Positions 63,724 through 64,000 of a stretch of DNA of 64,000 nucleotides are shown piece after piece. The stretch is from Knufia peltigerae (Eukaryota; Ascomycota; Eurotiomycetes; Chaetothyriales; Trichomeriaceae), in the NCBI GenBank assembly GCA_030247855.1, contig JAPDRN010000013.1, forward strand, positions 124,001 through 188,000. Direction: 5' to 3'. Positions within the stretch are counted from its first letter, which is position 1. The number at the start of each line of letters is the position of its first letter. A program made the position numbers and the translations under genes. The notes beneath the pieces were generated by a model. It saw nothing but the letters and a program-made list of their open reading frames with translations. It was not told where the DNA came from and made no database searches.

Positions 63724-64000
63724 GAGGGGGGCTCGGGGCTACGCCCTGGTAAATAGTCCTGGACGTGGCTGCACTCAATACGTAGGTGATGCATTTACGT
63801 ACCACGAGTCCGCACTTCCAGTTTAAGCATTGCAAAACGCCAAATATAAGTTTCGAAACAGAATGACCTTCTTCCTTTAAGAAGAAGAAGAAAAACCTCT
63901 CGGCCATGTTACTTTTATTATCATCAGTATCCGCAACAGTATCAGCAGAGTAGCCTCCGTCAACTCCTTCCCCCCCCCCGAGACTTCCATCTTACTACTA
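63724..64000. other. 3' flank of the agmatinase-like gene
   Basis: 277 bp to the window edge; presumably the 3' UTR and terminator region. It contains a short GAA run near 63881-63891 and a C run near 63971. No gene was seen. Confidence 0.4.

Noticed and set aside
63072..63752. 226-aa second sense frame in the agmatinase-like gene
   Set aside because: An Arg/Gly/His-rich translation of the same GC-rich exon in another frame; not protein-like.

Overview
This window is nuclear DNA of a filamentous ascomycete (Pezizomycotina). The evidence is short GT-AG introns of about 49-137 bp with CTAAC/CTGAC-type branch sites, a full-length fungal phytochrome, a CFEM GPI-anchored protein, a DUF3433 membrane protein, an AmdS-type amidase and a Zn2Cys6/fungal-TF regulator. 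The exact class cannot be proven from the sequence. Eurotiomycetes is my best guess, from the hexokinase N-terminus with its tiny first exon, the general protein style, and a very frequent intergenic TACGGAGTA motif.

Layout. 1-985: truncated DUF3433 membrane protein (-). 1.8-3.1 kb: GRASP/Grh1 (+), convergent with an HD-domain phosphohydrolase (-). 3.9-6.8 kb: gene-poor leader of the phytochrome histidine kinase (6.8-11.2 kb, +). 11.8-13.7 kb: Dbp9 RNA helicase (-), divergent from Utp18 (15.9-17.7 kb, +) across 2.2 kb that holds a 20-bp minisatellite interrupted by a 100-N assembly gap. 18.0-19.6 kb: hexokinase (-). 20.2-21.1 kb: BTB-like protein (-). 21.5-23.5 kb: Kelch/DUF4110 protein (-), divergent from a RecQ/Sgs1 helicase (24.0-28.8 kb, +). 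29.3-32.7 kb: large disordered Ser-rich protein (+). After a 2.7-kb gene-free stretch: BSD-domain protein (-), DNA ligase I (-) and a CFEM protein (-). After a further 2.8 kb without a gene: TTI1 (+), an SDR oxidoreductase (+), a Zn2Cys6 factor (+), mRNA guanylyltransferase (-), amidase (-), SAGA subunit Sgf73 (+), mitochondrial-type beta-ketoacyl-ACP synthase (-) and an agmatinase-like ureohydrolase with a signal peptide (+).

Most genes are independent housekeeping genes, as is usual in fungal genomes. Recurring themes are DNA replication and repair (RecQ, DNA ligase I, and TTI1, which supports the ATM/ATR/TOR kinases), ribosome biogenesis (Dbp9, Utp18), transcription and mRNA maturation (Sgf73, capping enzyme, Zn2Cys6 factor) and carbon or nitrogen metabolism (hexokinase, amidase, agmatinase-like enzyme). 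I saw no secondary-metabolite cluster, transposon, CRISPR array, rRNA or tRNA.

Exon boundaries were set by reading splice sites by eye and checking that phase and family sequence agree. They are inferences, not transcript evidence. The least expected signals are: (i) ten exact copies of TACGGAGTA/TACTCCGTA, all intergenic; (ii) two introns that are multiples of three and lack stops, so retention would give in-frame insertions; (iii) very small first coding exons, one of which supplies the PCNA-binding box of DNA ligase I; (iv) paired MluI cell-cycle boxes upstream of RecQ.
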